A stretch of 64,000 nucleotides of DNA from Pomacea canaliculata (GCF_003073045.1 NC_037601.1:12790897-12854896), one strand, 5' to 3'. Counted from the first letter of the stretch, positions 11,501-26,914 are shown. Notes: generated from the letters alone by a model not told the origin. Numbers and translations: made by a program.

Positions 11501-14500
11501 TCTATCACTCACTGGCTTGCTGGCACCAGGACTGGTTTCCATGCTAACAAGTTATGATAGTTTAATGGGTGTGTAAAAACAAAGCAGCTTTGCGCGAACA
11601 CGTGGCAGAAGCAGAGCGCCATGTAAGAAATACGGGTGAGAAGGATGTCAGCAGGCTCCTTTTTCCCAAGGTCCCGTCTGGCCCTGGACCACGCATCACT
11701 AATTCCCAACGAGGTCTGAAATCCATTTTTTAAACTGATTATGACAAAACTGGACCATTTTCCACCCCGCCATGAGTCGCACGCCTGTTAATATCATAAG
11801 GGAAAATTTCGAGAAATCCTCACAATTCTGAGCATGGTATCCAGCTAATTCTTCTGAGAATGATTAAAAGACGCCAGACTTAATTGATAGACTGTCTCGT
11901 GGAAAAAAGAAGAGAATCTGAAAGTTGTCGAAAGGAGGCTAGGAAAGGAATTTGGATATGTTCTCACCGAACTCATCGGAAAGTTCCCTTGAGAATTTCG
12001 CCTGAAAATTTTGCAATAAACGCTAAGATGCATTCTGAACTCGATGCTTCTGCGAAAGTCCGTCTTTTTTTTTTTAAGCAACAAAAGCTATAACAGAAAA
12101 GTAGAGAATACTCGTTTTTCATCGTCAACCAGAAGGAATGGGAAACGGTTGGAATTCTGCAATAAAAGTGCACATATTGGAAGCTCCAGCAACCGCCGGG
12201 CCATTTACCAAAGTCAGACATTGTTCCTTCAAACGATATTATGAAATGTTCGGCATGGTTAGCAACCAGGGGACCTACATTGCACGCCCGAAGGGGCGCA
12301 AGCGACTCAGTGAGAGTCGGGTCACGTATTTTGAGAAAAAAGCTCCGAACCTTTTCCCACGAAAACCGTTACTACGTTGTCTTCGACACAAACCTATTTT
12401 GGAGGTGCCTAGTTGCATCCATGTCAGGCCTGCCGTACCGGTGTAAGACGATCTTTTAGTCGGAAGAGTTATGTGTCCTCCGCTGGTACTAACCTCCCGA
12501 CCCCCAACCCGTTACTTCTTGATGAACCTGCAAATGATGTTTTGCTGTTTCTTGAATTCACACTTTTCCATCTATTCTCTTTTGTATTTTCTATGAAATT
12601 TTTTTTAAAAGTAGAAACTAACTGGAACAATTTAGGATTTGTAAAATATTGGATTTTTTTTTTTTTTTTTGGTAAAGAGAGAAACAAGAAATAAAGGGGA
12701 AATAAATCAATGTTTTAAAATTTAGCATTTCTTAAGTGTAAACGAGAGAAACTATTTCAGTGTAACTTAACCTAGCAGTGAGGTTAAAGGTACAGGCTTG
12801 ATTGTACCCGTGTTTGACACCCGATGTAACAGGTCCTTGAAAAAAAAAAGTCAGAAAAAAAACCACAAAAAGGAGACTACAGCAAAGCACCGTAGCAGGT
12901 TGGCATGGGAAATTCATTTACTAATAAGGGCTGGTCTTCTGTTTACATTTTTCAGCTCGGACTGGCTTCCGAGGAACTTCACTAGGGGCTCGACGCCCAG
13001 CATTCACACCCTAACGGGGCTGTCACTTCTGGAAATGCGTTTACTTCATCTTTGCGTGCGGAAATGTGGCACGGGGTGCAGCACCACCCACCTCCCTCTT
13101 CCCTGATCAGTCACCAAAGAAATGGATGGGCACGGCCACGGGGCATACTAATGGGCAGATCTGCTTAGGAAAAAAAATTAAGTGTTAAGAATTGTTCTAT
13201 GCATTGGTCTGTACATCTACCTTCTTTTTTATATCTGATTACTTTATTGTCTACTATTTTATATTCTAGCTTTTTTTTCTCTATCTTTTTATTTTTTATT
13301 ATCTTATATTTAGCATTCTGTCTTGCCAGTTATTTTCCTTCAGTTTTTTGCCATCTAATACATTATCTGATTTAAGTGGTTTTGTCTGTGTTTTTCTCCT
13401 TTATAATCCTTACTTGGTATGCTTAGTTTTGTCGTTGTTATGTTTTAATTTTATCTTTCGTTCTATGTTTGTGTGCAACCGGGGTTTTTTTTTTCGCTCT
13501 GGTTTGAACCTTCTTTGGTGGTAACCGTGACAATAAAAAAAGTCCCCTTAGAGAGAATAAAAAATAAATAATCCCAGAAAGACAGAGTCTACGTACAGTT
13601 TGGTGCTTCTACTAACAATAAACATGAAATCCTGAAATAATTAGGCTTTTGTCTTTGTCTCAGCCTCTTTTATAAATTAATTATTTATTAATTTACTGTG
13701 TAGTATCACTATAATGTCTGTGCGTAGAATATTGAGCGTTTTGGATTTATTTCCCGCGATTCCGTCTACTTTTATTTTTTCCCCGTTGGTAACGGACAGT
13801 ATTCTCATTACTGTTATCACATCTGATTTCAGTTCGACTGATCACTTTTCTGTTTGAGTTCGTTTTTTATTCTCTCCGTCACTTTTGTTCTCTTCAAGAA
13901 GTGGCGTGGCCTTTTGATGTCTTTTGCTACCTTCAATTTCTTTCTGTCTTTATTTATCTCTGCCCTATCTCTCTCTTTCGACCCCGTGCACGCGCACGCT
14001 CACACATATACAAATTCTCATTGTTATATTTTCTTGAAACAAGAAATATGGCGATGACTTATAACAATTGTATGGATTTTTTTCTGTTGTTCCGAAGAAA
14101 GGCTGCTGGGAGAAGAGATGGCGAAAGGCTGCGAGAGAGAGAGGGCATGCATGGATGCACATGAATGTTCGTCCTCACACGTTGCGAGCATGAGCAAGTG
14201 CGTGAAACATACGGCGATTGTTTTGACCGTCCAGGACGAAGACTTCGTACTAGTGTAACTACCTCTCTCCCACAATGTGCTCTACACCGGCCGTGACGGC
14301 AGTTGCTCCGTGTAGCGGGGTAGAAGCAAGTACCCGCTCTCCCTCCTCCACCATCCCACCCACGCCTCTTCTCCTGCACTTAACAGGACACACCACCGAG
14401 TGCAAGGTCATCGCGGGAGTTCATGGACGTCTCGCCGTGACGGTTGGACTCAACTAGCTTTCAACTTTAACACCGGAGGCTAAAAAAAATGTGTGTGGAT

Positions 14501-17344
14501 GGGAGGGGAGCGGAACTGTGAGGGTTCGGGAAGGGGATTGATGGTGGAACTTGCAGAACTCCCCGACATATTATTATATCACCTCTCAACGCCGTCACCC
14601 TAGGATGCGTTCCGCCCTGCGTTTTATCTCCTACTCCAGGCTATTCGATCTTCTAGCCAGCGTGAGAGACCTCGGTGCTAGACAGAGTCTGGGGGAGATG
14701 GAGAAGGAGGAGAGTGGTGACGGGGAAAAAAATCTTGGTTCTTTGGTTTGTCGTACGATTGATTTGTCTAGAGAAAATTAAGGAGCAGTTCGGCTCTGGG
14801 TCGCCGTCACTCCGAGGTCGGGAGCACAAGCAAGTACTTTTCCCACAGTTGTCAAAGCCGTGTTGTGGAAATGAGTAGGCGAAATAATGGGTCTTTTCCA
14901 AATAAGTCTTTGGTGTTTGTGTGTCAAAACATCTTTTTTTCGACATTTTCCGACAATGTGTTGCTATCCAGATGGGTGTCTGTTTCAGAAGACGGAGAGA
15001 GAGAGGAGGAGAAATTCTAGCCCAGTCAAAGTAACTTTTTTTCTTTTAAATTATCCCGTATGATGATATGGTTTTTACTTATTTTTTAAATGCTAACAAT
15101 TTCGGCTTTCTTTGTGATGGGAGCACTGGTGGGTGTAAGTCGACATGGAAATGGGAGAGAAAGAAAAGTTACGTTAACTCCCCTTTTCTTACCTTCTTTA
15201 AACTATCCAGATGATCACGGGATTTATAGAGTTGTTGCTTAAATGGAAAGGAAAGTTAAATGGCAAGTTGTGCTTATTTGATAGATATTGGCGTTCTTCA
15301 TCATGTCCCAGAAAAATTTGACTTTTATTGTCATCGTGAGAACTTATTGCATCAATGTTTCCCAATCAATGTAAAAGATATTTGTAATGTGTCATACCGT
15401 GTGAATAAAAAATACGCTCAAGAAGTAGTTGTTTCAAAATTTTCTTTTGTTTGTTTTTAATTTCTTTACCTCTTTCTTTACTTGTATTGCTTTCTTTCTC
15501 GTTAATCTTCGTCGTTCTTTCGCTACTTTTTCTTACTCTTTTCATTCTTTCTCCTCATACTTCTCATTTAAAACAGATTTATTAGTTTGCTTGGTCCTTT
15601 TCGGCTTCGTGTTTTTCCATCTATGCACACAACTGCTATTTCTATTATTTTGCGGAGTCACGATCCGATTGTTATTCTGCTCGCTTCTCTTGAACGCCGG
15701 CTTCCCCTTACGAACACGTTTCCCTGGCAATCTGCATCGGCACGCCTGCACGGTGGCTATCGGCGAATTCATCTGTCACCTCGCTCTTTGAAAAGCATCT
15801 TTACAGATTCGCAAAGCAGCCGAAGCTGTTGCGAGAAGCCGCGTGGAGCGCCGCTAAAGAGATGCCCTCCCCCAACCCACGGAATGCGGGTGGGAACACA
15901 AAGTCTCTCCTGCCATGTTTGCCTACACCCATGACTCGCGTTCCTCTGGAAGTGACAATCCACAACAGTTAACGAACTGCTGGGTTGAAACCCTTCAGTG
16001 GTCCTTCGCCTCCAGCTCGTGCTTTTGTCACATGGAAGCGTTCTCACGCCTTGCATGAAACAACATGTACCCACCCGGCGAAACAGTCATCCTTAGGACG
16101 TGTGTGTGTGTGATTCTCTTCCCGATCCTCACTCTAGCATCCAACCACATTTAAAAAAAAAAAGTTTCCCCTCTCCCTGTCAAAAGATTACTAAGATTGC
16201 CGGCTTTGACCATGGAGATTATAACTCCGGCAATCAAAAGGCTAGCGGTCACGCCAGACCCTCGCATAAAAGAGGAGACCAATGTCAAAAGGCCAAAGCG
16301 ATTCTGCACGAATCGGCGGCAACAGCGAGGGCTGACAAGCTGACAGTTAAAACTACAGTTCAAAAGGATCGTTCTTGATTTACGGGCCCACCCCAACCCA
16401 CCCCAACCCCCGGGGAAAAAAAGTTCCCAAAAGGGAAAAGCTAGCCGGGGATCGTTCATGGTATATACCGCTCGCACTAAAGGTACCAAGGTCCGCAGCT
16501 GTCTCCATCCCTGTTTGCTGTTCTGACGGGTGGCGACCCGGCACCCAAAGCTAGCAGGTGGCCCACCCGTTTGTTTGGCCAAGGCCTCCGTGGTTCCAGA
16601 TGTCTCGGGCTGGTGGCGACGCTCGCACTGTTCTGTCTCTGTCTCTCTCTCGTTTTGGGTGTGCTTGCCTTGCTTCGCTTTACTTGAATGCGTGTTCGGT
16701 TTTACGCCTCTTTGATTCAATGACCAAAGGGCTTCGCTCGTTTTGTCTCCCTTGGGAAAAAATTGAGCGAGAAGTTGTTTTGTAAGGGACGTAACTAATC
16801 TGGCAGGCCTTGCACCGGTTGTGACCCTTTCCCGGGTGACGGAGTTCGGGGTTTTGAGAGCAAGAAGTTTTCTTGACCATCCTTTAGGCGCGGACGTGCT
16901 TTAGGGTCTGAGAGTGAAGGGAGTTTTGACTAGTTACATCGGTAAGTAAGGCAAGAAAGTGCTCATCCTTACTCCATATTATGTCCTCCTTCATGCCAGA
17001 ATCTCTTTACGAGAGAATGTATTTTGGGGGTTGTTAATAAACTAAAGAGAAATGTTCATATCGACTCAATGAAAAAATATTTTTAAAGCATTACCTTGGT
17101 AGCAGCGCTACTCCAGAATAGTTAATACATTTATATCAAAATTTCCTGCAAGAACGATGGGTCTTAATAACGACAATGAACTGCGCCATATTGGTCAATG
17201 AATCCATACTGGATCGAGATTGTTGACTGCTTGAATCGAAGAGTTTTTCCAACTACTGGAAACTACCATGCGGAGGAGTGAGATAAAGGAGTGTCATGAA
17301 AGAGTTAAGGATGAACGCGTGCCCCACACAGAGAAACAAACCTG

Positions 17345-17420
17345 TGACTCCTGAGATTTGAACCTCTGACCTTATACTTCTGATTGTGTTAGTGGCGGTT
17401 TCATTGCTACAAAGCTAGTC
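17345..17420 (-). mobile_element. tRNA-derived SINE-like fragment
   Basis: Read on the minus strand, a pol III B-box-like sequence GGTTCAAATCTC (reverse complement at 17353-17364) lies about 45 bp downstream of an A-box-like TAGCTTTGTAGC (reverse complement at 17406-17417). That spacing and order match a tRNA-type internal promoter. It does not fold into a complete tRNA by eye, so I call a tRNA-derived SINE head rather than a tRNA gene. Confidence 0.35.
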
Positions 17421-19395
17421 CGTCTAATAATGTAGCCACGCCGATCACGATTTGATGGAAAATCTGACCGAGAAAAATCTAGAGAAACAATTTGAATGTA
17501 TTAGGCTATAGCTGCTTAGTTTGATTGGTATTACTATTTTTGCTTTGCTGGTATTTTTTTCAAAAATGCGGTTTTTTTTTAATTTTTCCTGAACTTTGTG
17601 TAGTCATATTACTAATTTGTAATCCATACTTATGTTCAGTTCTCCAACATTTTGTTGGAAGCATTAAATGTGACGAGCAGCCTGTCGTTCGTTTTTTGTT
17701 GTTTCGTTTTGTTTTGGATTGGAGGGGGGAGGGTCTTTATTTCATAATTCGCTCGATTTGATCTTGTCGATCTGTCGAGGTCAAAACGGCCGTATCGAGT
17801 TGGCTGTTGACCGATCTGTCCGCCTCCCCTCGTTTCCCCCGCACCCCGACGTCGGGGGAGGCTGGCGGCTGGGGAAACGGCGGTCAAAGGGAGATAACTC
17901 CAATTCTATTGCAACTTTCTATTAGCACGTTCTCGACTTTTTGTCCTCACTGACTTTGGTACTCTTAAATATACTGTTTTATGTTGCAGTTCTTATCTGT
18001 CTATCGATGGCATGGTCAACGCAAATTATCAACGATAATAACTTACTGGTCAATTTTTATGTTCTCATTCTGTCCCAAACATCATACCCTAACTTTAACC
18101 CTAACTCGCACTCAGTCCAACGATAAAGGCAAATAAATACGTGTGTGTGTGTTAGTGTGTGTGTGTTCCCACAGGCTATGATTTAGGGATTTGTTGTGTT
18201 AGAATTATTTTGACTACTCTTCCATAAAGGTCGCGCTAACACTGAGAGGCACGAGCCACGTGTCCATGACATCAGGAGAGCTCATCCACACAGCATTACA
18301 AGTGTCAGCCCCGGTCCCAGACGGTCCTCGTACAAACCAGGGTAATGTCAAGCTCGTTAGAGCCCACCCCACGGCCGCTCCGCTGCGCTGAGTTTAGGTT
18401 ACCTTCTCCTACACAAATCTGCTCTTTTCCTCCTTTTTTTTTTTTTTTCTTTCCTTTTTCATTCCCTCTTACCTCCTTTGAGTTTGTTCTGTATCATTGA
18501 TTTTTTCTTTTCTTTTGTTCCTTGATTCTGTGTCTTAAGCCACTTCCCACTTCTCTTACTTCACGTCCGCTTTCTTTTTTTTTTTCTTTCTTTCTCAAGT
18601 TGAGTCTCTTCACACGTGTGTCACGTTACTTATGTCACGCGTTCCTCTCACCTTACCTCATTTCGTGCTACTTCTGTCACACCATTTTTTATATTTCTCT
18701 TGTTCTTTTCATTTTGCTTGTTCTTGCAAGTATCGGCTGGCTAGGTTCCTATTATTTAATTAAGAGTGTGGCTCCAACACCGAAATTTCTTCGCGTGCGT
18801 TATGTGACACTTAGACAGAAACAGCCCTAAATGTTGCAACATCACACAGAAAATTATTCCCGCGAATCCCTATGGGTATTGTAGCCCTCAACATAGAAAT
18901 TTCCAACGACTTGCATTTTGCAACACCTGACACGAAAATTTCCTATTTTCTCTTGTTGATTGGGGTGGTCGGAATAGGCGAAGAGTTATAATCGTCAATG
19001 CTACTATCTATATATACAGCTATCTCACATTTACGGGCGCATGTTTGTGGGTTTCTAATGGCCTCATCTTGTGCAGAATGTCAAGTATGTGACATGCAGC
19101 CTTCTCTTAGGGTCGAGGATGCAAAAGTTACCTCTCTTACTGTGTGTGCACCTCTTAAAGGTCGAATTCTCTGGGCGAAGTGCGTCAGGGCCGGGTGTTT
19201 GTGAGGCTAAGTTTCTGCTTATTTGTGAAGGAGACGGGGTATCGCGCACGTCAAGTGCTCAAGGGGTAACATCCCCCACACTCTTCCCTATTTCTCAAGA
19301 CCCGCCTCTTATGAGATCATGAGGCTGAGGGGGCCAAGTATAATGGTTACAACTCCATTGGCTGTAATGAACCTGGCCATGTGGCAGTCCTTCCT

Positions 19396-19396
<1 letters not shown>

Positions 19397-19490
<94 letters not shown>
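19397..19490. repeat. (CTGT)n tetranucleotide microsatellite, about 23 units
   Basis: A perfect, uninterrupted tetranucleotide array of 94 bp. The open frame through it on the plus strand is just the translated repeat and is not a gene. Confidence 0.95.
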
Positions 19491-22400
19491 TTTTATTAAC
19501 CAGTAAAATTATATAAACGTCTACTCATAGCCAGTCAGCCAATCCGTTGGTATGTGGCTGTCTGTTCGGGTACTTTTTTTATCTTTTTGTAATTTATCAG
19601 TCTTTTTTACCTTCCTATACCTTTCATGCTCCATCTTATTATCATTTTCTCATTGTTTCTTTTCTATCTACCTATATTTATCTTTATACCCGCACATATT
19701 CCTTTTGTAAATCCTAAATCCCTTATCTTCTCTTTGTCAACCTAATAACTCTTTTATCCACATACATTATCAGCCATGGATCTGGTTACCAGTAACATTT
19801 AGCTTTCTTTTAGTAACAACAACCATCTGCATCAAATATCTGTCCTCTCGTGTCTCCTCTCTCTCTCTCTCTCGCTCTCGTATGTCTCATTGCACTCAAT
19901 GCAATCATCAATGTAGATCATTAAACCTCTATCTCTGTCAAATTCTCCTTCATTTTGCACATCTCTGAATCACTTAGTCATCAGCCTTTACCTGTATAGT
20001 AGATTAGTAGGTAACATAATCAAACTCAACAACCTAAGCAAACATAGTCACCGTCTTTAAAAACCTAAAAGTCAGCCTTGACAAAGAAACAATACTCAGA
20101 AAAATTATATTAAATGAACAGAATCGACAAACCTAATATACTATGGTACCCATTTCCGAAAATCTGACAGGAAATGCAGGTCTTCCATATTGCACAAATT
20201 AAACGCCATGAGGATCAATTTAATCAAATGCTTCCCAGTTTCAGGACACTCGTGAACAGTTGTTTACATCGCACGCAGAATTTTTCCAAGACCGTAAAGA
20301 AAAACATTTCTGGGAGCATGTTTGCAGTCCAAATAAGACACCTGGCATTGATTGTTGATATTATGTTAATCATATCCTTAGTTTAATAGCGCTATTACCT
20401 TGTGCACCGAGACTTACCCATGCTAAACATTATCCTTGTGGTTGTTGAAGGGGAGGTAACTCAAGCGGAAGTATAGTTTTTTTGGCGGGCGATGTTTTAA
20501 TGGGAGAGGTGTCGCAAGGTGCGTTGAACCGGCTGGACCCAGATGGGGAGGAGAAGAAGCTGAATGTTCCGATAATACGAATAACATACGGGCTTTCTCT
20601 TCTCTGTGACGTAACAGGAGGTCAAAGTTTGATTTTATCTGATACTCTTTATAGGTCGAAGGTGTGAGTGATATGCAACAATTATTTGTAATTAACTGTG
20701 GTTTGTTATTATATTATGTCTGCTTTATCGTATGTTTTGTAAATAACTACATGAGTGACTACCGCTCTCTCGTAATATGTGACGATGGCCTAAAAAATAA
20801 AATTATTCATTCCTTCGTTTATTCATCCGAACGAGGGACAGACGAACAGAACAAACAAACAAAACAAGAGAAGAATGAATAACGAACGAATAAACGGACG
20901 GACGGACGGACAGACAAGAAAAAGAGAAAAGAAAGAACGAAAAACTGGAAATTGAAACTTGTTGTCCCTCGAGTAGTACTTTCGGGCTAATTTAGCTAAG
21001 AGCACTCCAAGGCCCCCCGATCTGACGCTAAGGGCAGGTAACCCAAGTTGAGGGAGGAACAAATACTCGACTCTCGAATGTCGGGTAAGTATGGTAGGTT
21101 TGCATGTAGAAGCCGACACGTACACCTGCAAACTCGACCCTTCTTACAAGACAAACGAAACATTATCGGGTAGAGAAACTGCGACTTCGTACACACTTCT
21201 GACAGCTATCTTCTGCTTGTCAACATTGCTTAACTCCCTTTTCAAGTTCTCTTCTCTCCCTCTCTCTTCAAAAAACCGCTTCAGATGGGAACTCCAAAGC
21301 CAACATCGCTCACCTACCCCCACACTCACCCTAAGTTTACTGTATCTGTTACTGTGTGTGTTCTGAAAACAGGGTGCACAGCTATCAGGAACAGTTTAAT
21401 GGATTCGTAGTTCTTTTATTTTGCAAAGGTACCCGGCGGTGTGTCTTTCAGTTCGGATTCTTGCGCTGCTGTTACGAGGCCATCTGATCGCATGCTTGCG
21501 ACAAAGGTTGTTTTCTCACCGGCGTCTCTCGTGGCTTCTTAGGGGAAAAAATGTCAGGCAGTATAAGTGATACTTGCGGTACAAGTGGAACTAGTCTCTT
21601 TCCCTTGTCGCAATCACGGTCACTTTTCTTTTTTCCACCAACATAACAAGGGAAACTTTGTCAAGGGAGAGAAAAAATAGCGAAAGGAAGATAAAACGCT
21701 GCACGTGCGAGAGCTGCACTTAATGCATTGCCTCCCCTTCTTTCCTCCTTTGCCCCTTGGTATGTAACACTCAGGAGACAAGTGCTTCGTGCGTCTTTTT
21801 TTTTTTTTTGGTACTCATCTCACATCTGCATTTTCATCGCCTTTGGTTCCCCAAAGGGTAACACGGTCAAATTAAGTATTTACGCTTGAAGCGTGCACAG
21901 ATTTGACTAGAAACTGCTTCAGGCGAGATTTTATTTCGGTCTTGCTTGTCTTTCATTAAGAACGAAGAGGAAAAAACTATTTTGGAGAAAAAAAAAATTA
22001 AGAAATTATACTGTCTGCACGTTGTTGAAAGGAAAGTGAGCTACTTTTATTATTTGCGATTGGGGAAGACGAAACTTCAAAGTTGAATTACCTTAACAAC
22101 CTGATTTTTTAACTTGTGTTTTTTTCCTTGTTTTGATATAGTTTTGTCTCAAGAGGGGGAGAGAGAGAGAAGTGATCACTCATCAAAAAGAAAATGATAA
22201 GTTGTTTAGATAGACTTCCAGAATTAGAATAACCTCATACCAAAAGGTCTTCTAATAATAAAACAAATTAAGCCATTGAGTCAAACGAGGTCAAAACACT
22301 TCCATCAAAATGTTTACTATCTTATGGAAAAATAGCCACTTGACAAAGTGAAGTATTAAAGATGAGGGAATTTTTTTAAGTGTGTATACATATATATACT

Positions 22401-25400
22401 TCAAAAATTAACAAGTGATTTTATTTATATTGTATGAGACAACAAATCTTTCACGCAATTAGAATTTTGACCTTCCATTGGAAACAATTTATAAATTATA
22501 CATTCTAATGAAATGTAGGAATTTCTCAGAACAATGTCAGATTTTTTTTACAACATATAATAAATTTTGGATATTTTTAGTTTTAGTCAACTAATTAAAA
22601 TAAAAAACTTCATTCTCATGAATGATATTTGCCACCAACATTATTTAAAATAAATCTTTCGCTTCCCAGGATGCAAAATAAATTCATGCTCGGTCCACGT
22701 ATCGTCTGTCGGAGGAGAAAGCCACCACACAGACTTTCTTGCAATAAGGCTAGCAGCACTTCTGTGATCGTTCTGGCGATCACATGCACGTGCGTGATTT
22801 CCTTCCCGTGCTCACGTCCTGATTAGCGCACACAAGCACGTGCTGTACCGTGTTCACCACCTTGCCGCCAAAGCCCGGGCCCCTCCTGCACGTGCGGGCC
22901 AAGCCTGCGCGCGGCTGCTGATGGTTCGGCGAGACCCACATCGTCTCCAACCTTCTGAACAGAGTCTGCTTGGAAGGGGGTTGTTTCCGTCTTCTGGGAA
23001 GGTCAGCTGAATAATCCAGGAGGTGAAATGTTTGAGATGCTTTACAAGAAGCAATCCCGAGAACAAAGTCAACAACAAAAACAAGAAAGCCATCACCACC
23101 ATCACCACCGCCGGTCACAACAGCAATAATGTGGACTGTTTCACTTCATCTTCTGAAAGAAAAAATATCTTTTTCTTACAAGGACTACCGAATGTTGATG
23201 TATAATTATTTAGTAACTTAGGTCAAAGCGGGAGCTAATTTTATTTTTAAAAACAAAGGATTAGGGGTCAGTGCCATCTTTGTACAGCATACAGGGAGAA
23301 ATGAAGTTGTATTACAAGGGTGAGCAAGTCTGTACTGAGTTGTGTCACGGTAGTGACAAATTTGTTATGAGTGTCGTTACAGCAATGGCAATGAGTTCGA
23401 AATAAAGAGAGAAAGGACAAACGAAGTATATGAGTGAATGAATGATTACAATCAATCTATCGATAGATCGATAGAACCATTTACGGTATACAAAAGAAAG
23501 TTGAAAGAGAAATTATCGAGAGAAAAAAATCTCCGAAGTAAAACAAACCAGCAGGTTTGAAAAAGAACTGGAGCGAGCTAGATGCTATCTGTTTCTCACG
23601 CTTACCAAGAGAAAACAGTTTGATGAAATGACAGACTTTTTCTCTCCATTGACGCCACGAGCTGTGGGCACAGAGTTCAGTGAGCCTGACAGCCCCGCTA
23701 CCCTCGCAATAGTTTGCAAGCTGTCAGCCCCGCTGTTTGTTTCTTGCCCTGAGAGAAGAAAAATAAACCAACACGGATCCACCTTTAACGCGCTCACTCT
23801 TTGACTCTTTCTTCCCACTATTCCTCGTACACTTGCAGTGCATGATGGGGGATGATGAGTTCCCAACGTTCACCTATAGCTTCCACCCTTCCTTCTCTCT
23901 CTCCCCCATCCCCCATTTCTCCGTCTGTCTCCATCACTCACTTTCTGTCTCTTGATAACTCTTTTAGTTTGCCTTCCATTTTTTAAAATACAAATTTAAA
24001 CTTAATGCATGTGTAAGTTCCATACGATTTAAATTTATTTAGGAAAACAGACAAAACGGGATTTACAATGCTCCAGTTCTAGAGAGCTGAAAGGGGTTGA
24101 GGATGGGGGTCTAATCAAAGCGAATGAAATCAAGTGGACGAAGTTCAAGTCCCACTTCTTCACTTCTCTTACACTTTTTCCCTTTTTTTCCCGCTTTTTC
24201 TATAGTTCTGTTCCTCTATCAATAATCACACACAGAGAGAGGGGGAGGTAATGATAGTAAAAGATGTGGGACAAGAGAGAGAGAGGGGTAGAAAGTCAGA
24301 GGCGGAGGATAGCAAAGGACCGCACCACCCACGGTGACTTGAAGACCATCAAAACTAATCAGTTTGTTGACTCAGGCCGCTCGACACTGTGCTGTATGCT
24401 GATGTCAGCGAGCCCTGACACGCACTTCAAAAAGCCACTGGCCGCGAGTGTTTAGAGTTGTGTCCCATCTACAGGGTAAGATGGCCGCCGAGGGCTTTGA
24501 TCTAACGAGAGGTTTTACTCACGTGAGAAGCTGCGCGTAAAATGGGAATCGTGTGTGCGACCTCTCTGCTGTTTGTAAGATTTTGCACCTGCCTTCGTTT
24601 TCTGTTTCGATTATATGTTCCAAAATTTACAGACGGTTTGACTTGCTGTTTTTTGAATTTACGATAGGTGGTGCGAAAGCGACAAGCATTCCGTAGAAAA
24701 CATTCTTCCTATTTCAGTCCAGAATTCAATAAATTACATGAGATATCCAACATTTTATTATAAAGTACACTTTGTGTCGGATGGCTTTACCTAGCTGTAG
24801 GCTAATGTAGGTGTTCTGAACCTGATTACGGAGACCAAGGTGTATGCTGTAGCTGAGACAGCTTGAGACGCCATCTTGAAGGCAAACATCAACTTGAGTA
24901 TTTATCTATGCTCATGATAATCTTTAATCTGATTGATACTGACTTTAAGTATACAGCGGCTGGAATACCCAAAAGTCGAAGCAGAAACAAATTTGACTGA
25001 ATAGTAATCTCACATCTAGCACAGCTTGTCTACAAAAATTTTGTCTGAAAATCCCATGAGCTTTTAAAATATGTCATAAAACATTTCTATAATGTTCTGT
25101 AGATTGTACTTATTAAATGTATTTTTTTGCTTAAAACATTTTCATATTAAGAAGGGTTTCTCCTGACGAACCAACTTCCAAAACTGAGAACTATCAACAA
25201 CATGCAAAACACAAAAACTCCGAAATAAGGTTGGCTTTTACAATTAAAACATACTCGGAGAATGTTAATAGTCGGAGCTCAAATGTGACCCTCATTTTTA
25301 AAATTCTTTTTCACGACAGCATATAAACAATTGGAAATGAGGTGTGAAACAAGACATACAGGTATGTATTTACTTGTTTCTATAGTATACAGAGAGTAAG

Positions 25401-26914
25401 AGAGAAGCACAGAGAAATGTTTTTTTTAAATATTGCTTTCTGGTTGCATGCTGTCTGCTCTTAGCTGTCGGACAGTTTGTTGGCTGCTTTGTCTTGCAAA
25501 GCGTGTCGTTTCCACGACAGATGTTTCAGTATCAAGCAGCTGACAGATGTAGAATAAAATAGAAATGCAGTGTTGATGGCTTTGCTCCCTCCAGACCTAT
25601 CTCCTCTGTCTCCAAACGATAAGCGCAAAAAAAAACAAAAAAAAATCTCCTATCTCGCGATGAAGAAAGAGACTTTCACTCCCCGCCATCTTAACAGAGA
25701 AATGAACCGCCGCGCTATGTAGTTCTCAGTTTTTTAATCTGGCTTGGGATGCCGGATTCTCACGTGATCAAGGGGAAAGCAGCTGCTAGGGGAAGGATAA
25801 TGTCAGCTTACTATGTCAGCACGTGCTTTGTATGGGATCCGCATCCGATTTGGAAACAATCGAGTGGTAAGGACTCCTCCATCGTGCCACCGCTGTGATT
25901 TGGTCTTGGATGCCAGGTACCACCCTCCTTGCAACAACAATTCCTCCAGAATGTGGGATAGGTCTGTAATATCCTACCTCGTGCGAGTGTACATGCTTAT
26001 GTGAGAAATATACATTTGAGTATTTAGATACACCCACCTAAATGTATGTAAGAACACAGTAAATAGTCCTCGTTTCCAAGAACTTTTAAATACCTGCTTA
26101 ATTTTTTTACAATTTTTACATTTACAATCTTTCCGAGAAAAAAAAATTAATAGTTTTTTTTAAAAAAAGTCTATCTTACAGATGATTTTTTTCAGCACTT
26201 CAGGGTTAATAAACACTAACTTTTATATTTATGTACATGGATGTTTGCTAACTGGGCGTGAACGTGGTGTGATATGCTTGAATTTTCATTTCCGAGTCCG
26301 ATCCAACAAATCTCAACCACGTCCGTTTCCTCCCACCCCATACTCCACCCGCTTTCTTCATATACAGCACTCGTATAGTGATCCGCAATGTCTCAGTGGT
26401 GGTTTGCCTAGCGCCCATTACTTAAATAAACAGGTCAGGAGGAGGCCCGCAACCAACAGCTGCCTTCCAGGCTAGGCGAATTACAACCAAACCCCACGCT
26501 TAGCCTTATCTCATCTTCTTCACATTTTGTAATATTTCTTGCTGTTCTGCCTGGCTTTGTATGTTCACTTCATAGAGACATACTACGGCGCGATACGAGT
26601 GTCATTCAAGTATTTTTTTTGCAAGCGTATATCTCAGCTGTTTTATTATGTGACTGTGGAACAAACTGTTGAATAACTTAAAAGAAAAACAAAGACAGGA
26701 CCATGACAGGTTTAATCATTTGGAAAAGTACCCAAGTAGTTTACTAGTCTGGTCGAAATCGAGACTTCCATTCCCTTCAAGAAGAAGAATTAATGAATGA
26801 ATGAACATTTCTCAAATATATGCTTTTAGCGTTTTACAAATAGGAGAAACAACCAATACAAACTTAACCCTTTATATAAAAAATATTTACTTTCCTCTAT
26901 CTCGTTTTCTCTCG

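Larger units (their letters stand above)
9831..17340. other. Non-coding stretch, no gene supported
   Basis: No frame is recognisable as a known protein. Contents include a G/T-rich low-complexity tract (10463-10566), an ATC run near 11086-11106, a very AT-rich patch near 11160-11290, a polypyrimidine tract (11416-11500) and a long T-rich strand-asymmetric segment around 13200-13480. GC-richer patches lie at 14270-14460, 15690-15960 and 16230-16640; the last holds a 189-codon minus-strand frame that I do not accept as a gene. Confidence 0.45.

Noticed and set aside
15429..15791. 120-codon plus-strand frame
   Set aside because: F/L/S-rich translation of a T-rich tract, without a recognisable domain.
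16151..16720. 189-codon open frame on the minus strand, the longest single open frame in the window
   Set aside because: No recognisable domain, low-complexity and mixed composition, a poly-F end from a T/A tract, and competing frames on the other strand. Open length here is explained by local GC richness.
18090..18115. Two CCCTAA-like units suggestive of telomeric repeat
   Set aside because: Only two imperfect units in ordinary intergenic DNA, well below an interstitial telomere array.
19319..19516. 65-codon frame with repeated VCLS
   Set aside because: Pure translation of the (CTGT)n microsatellite.
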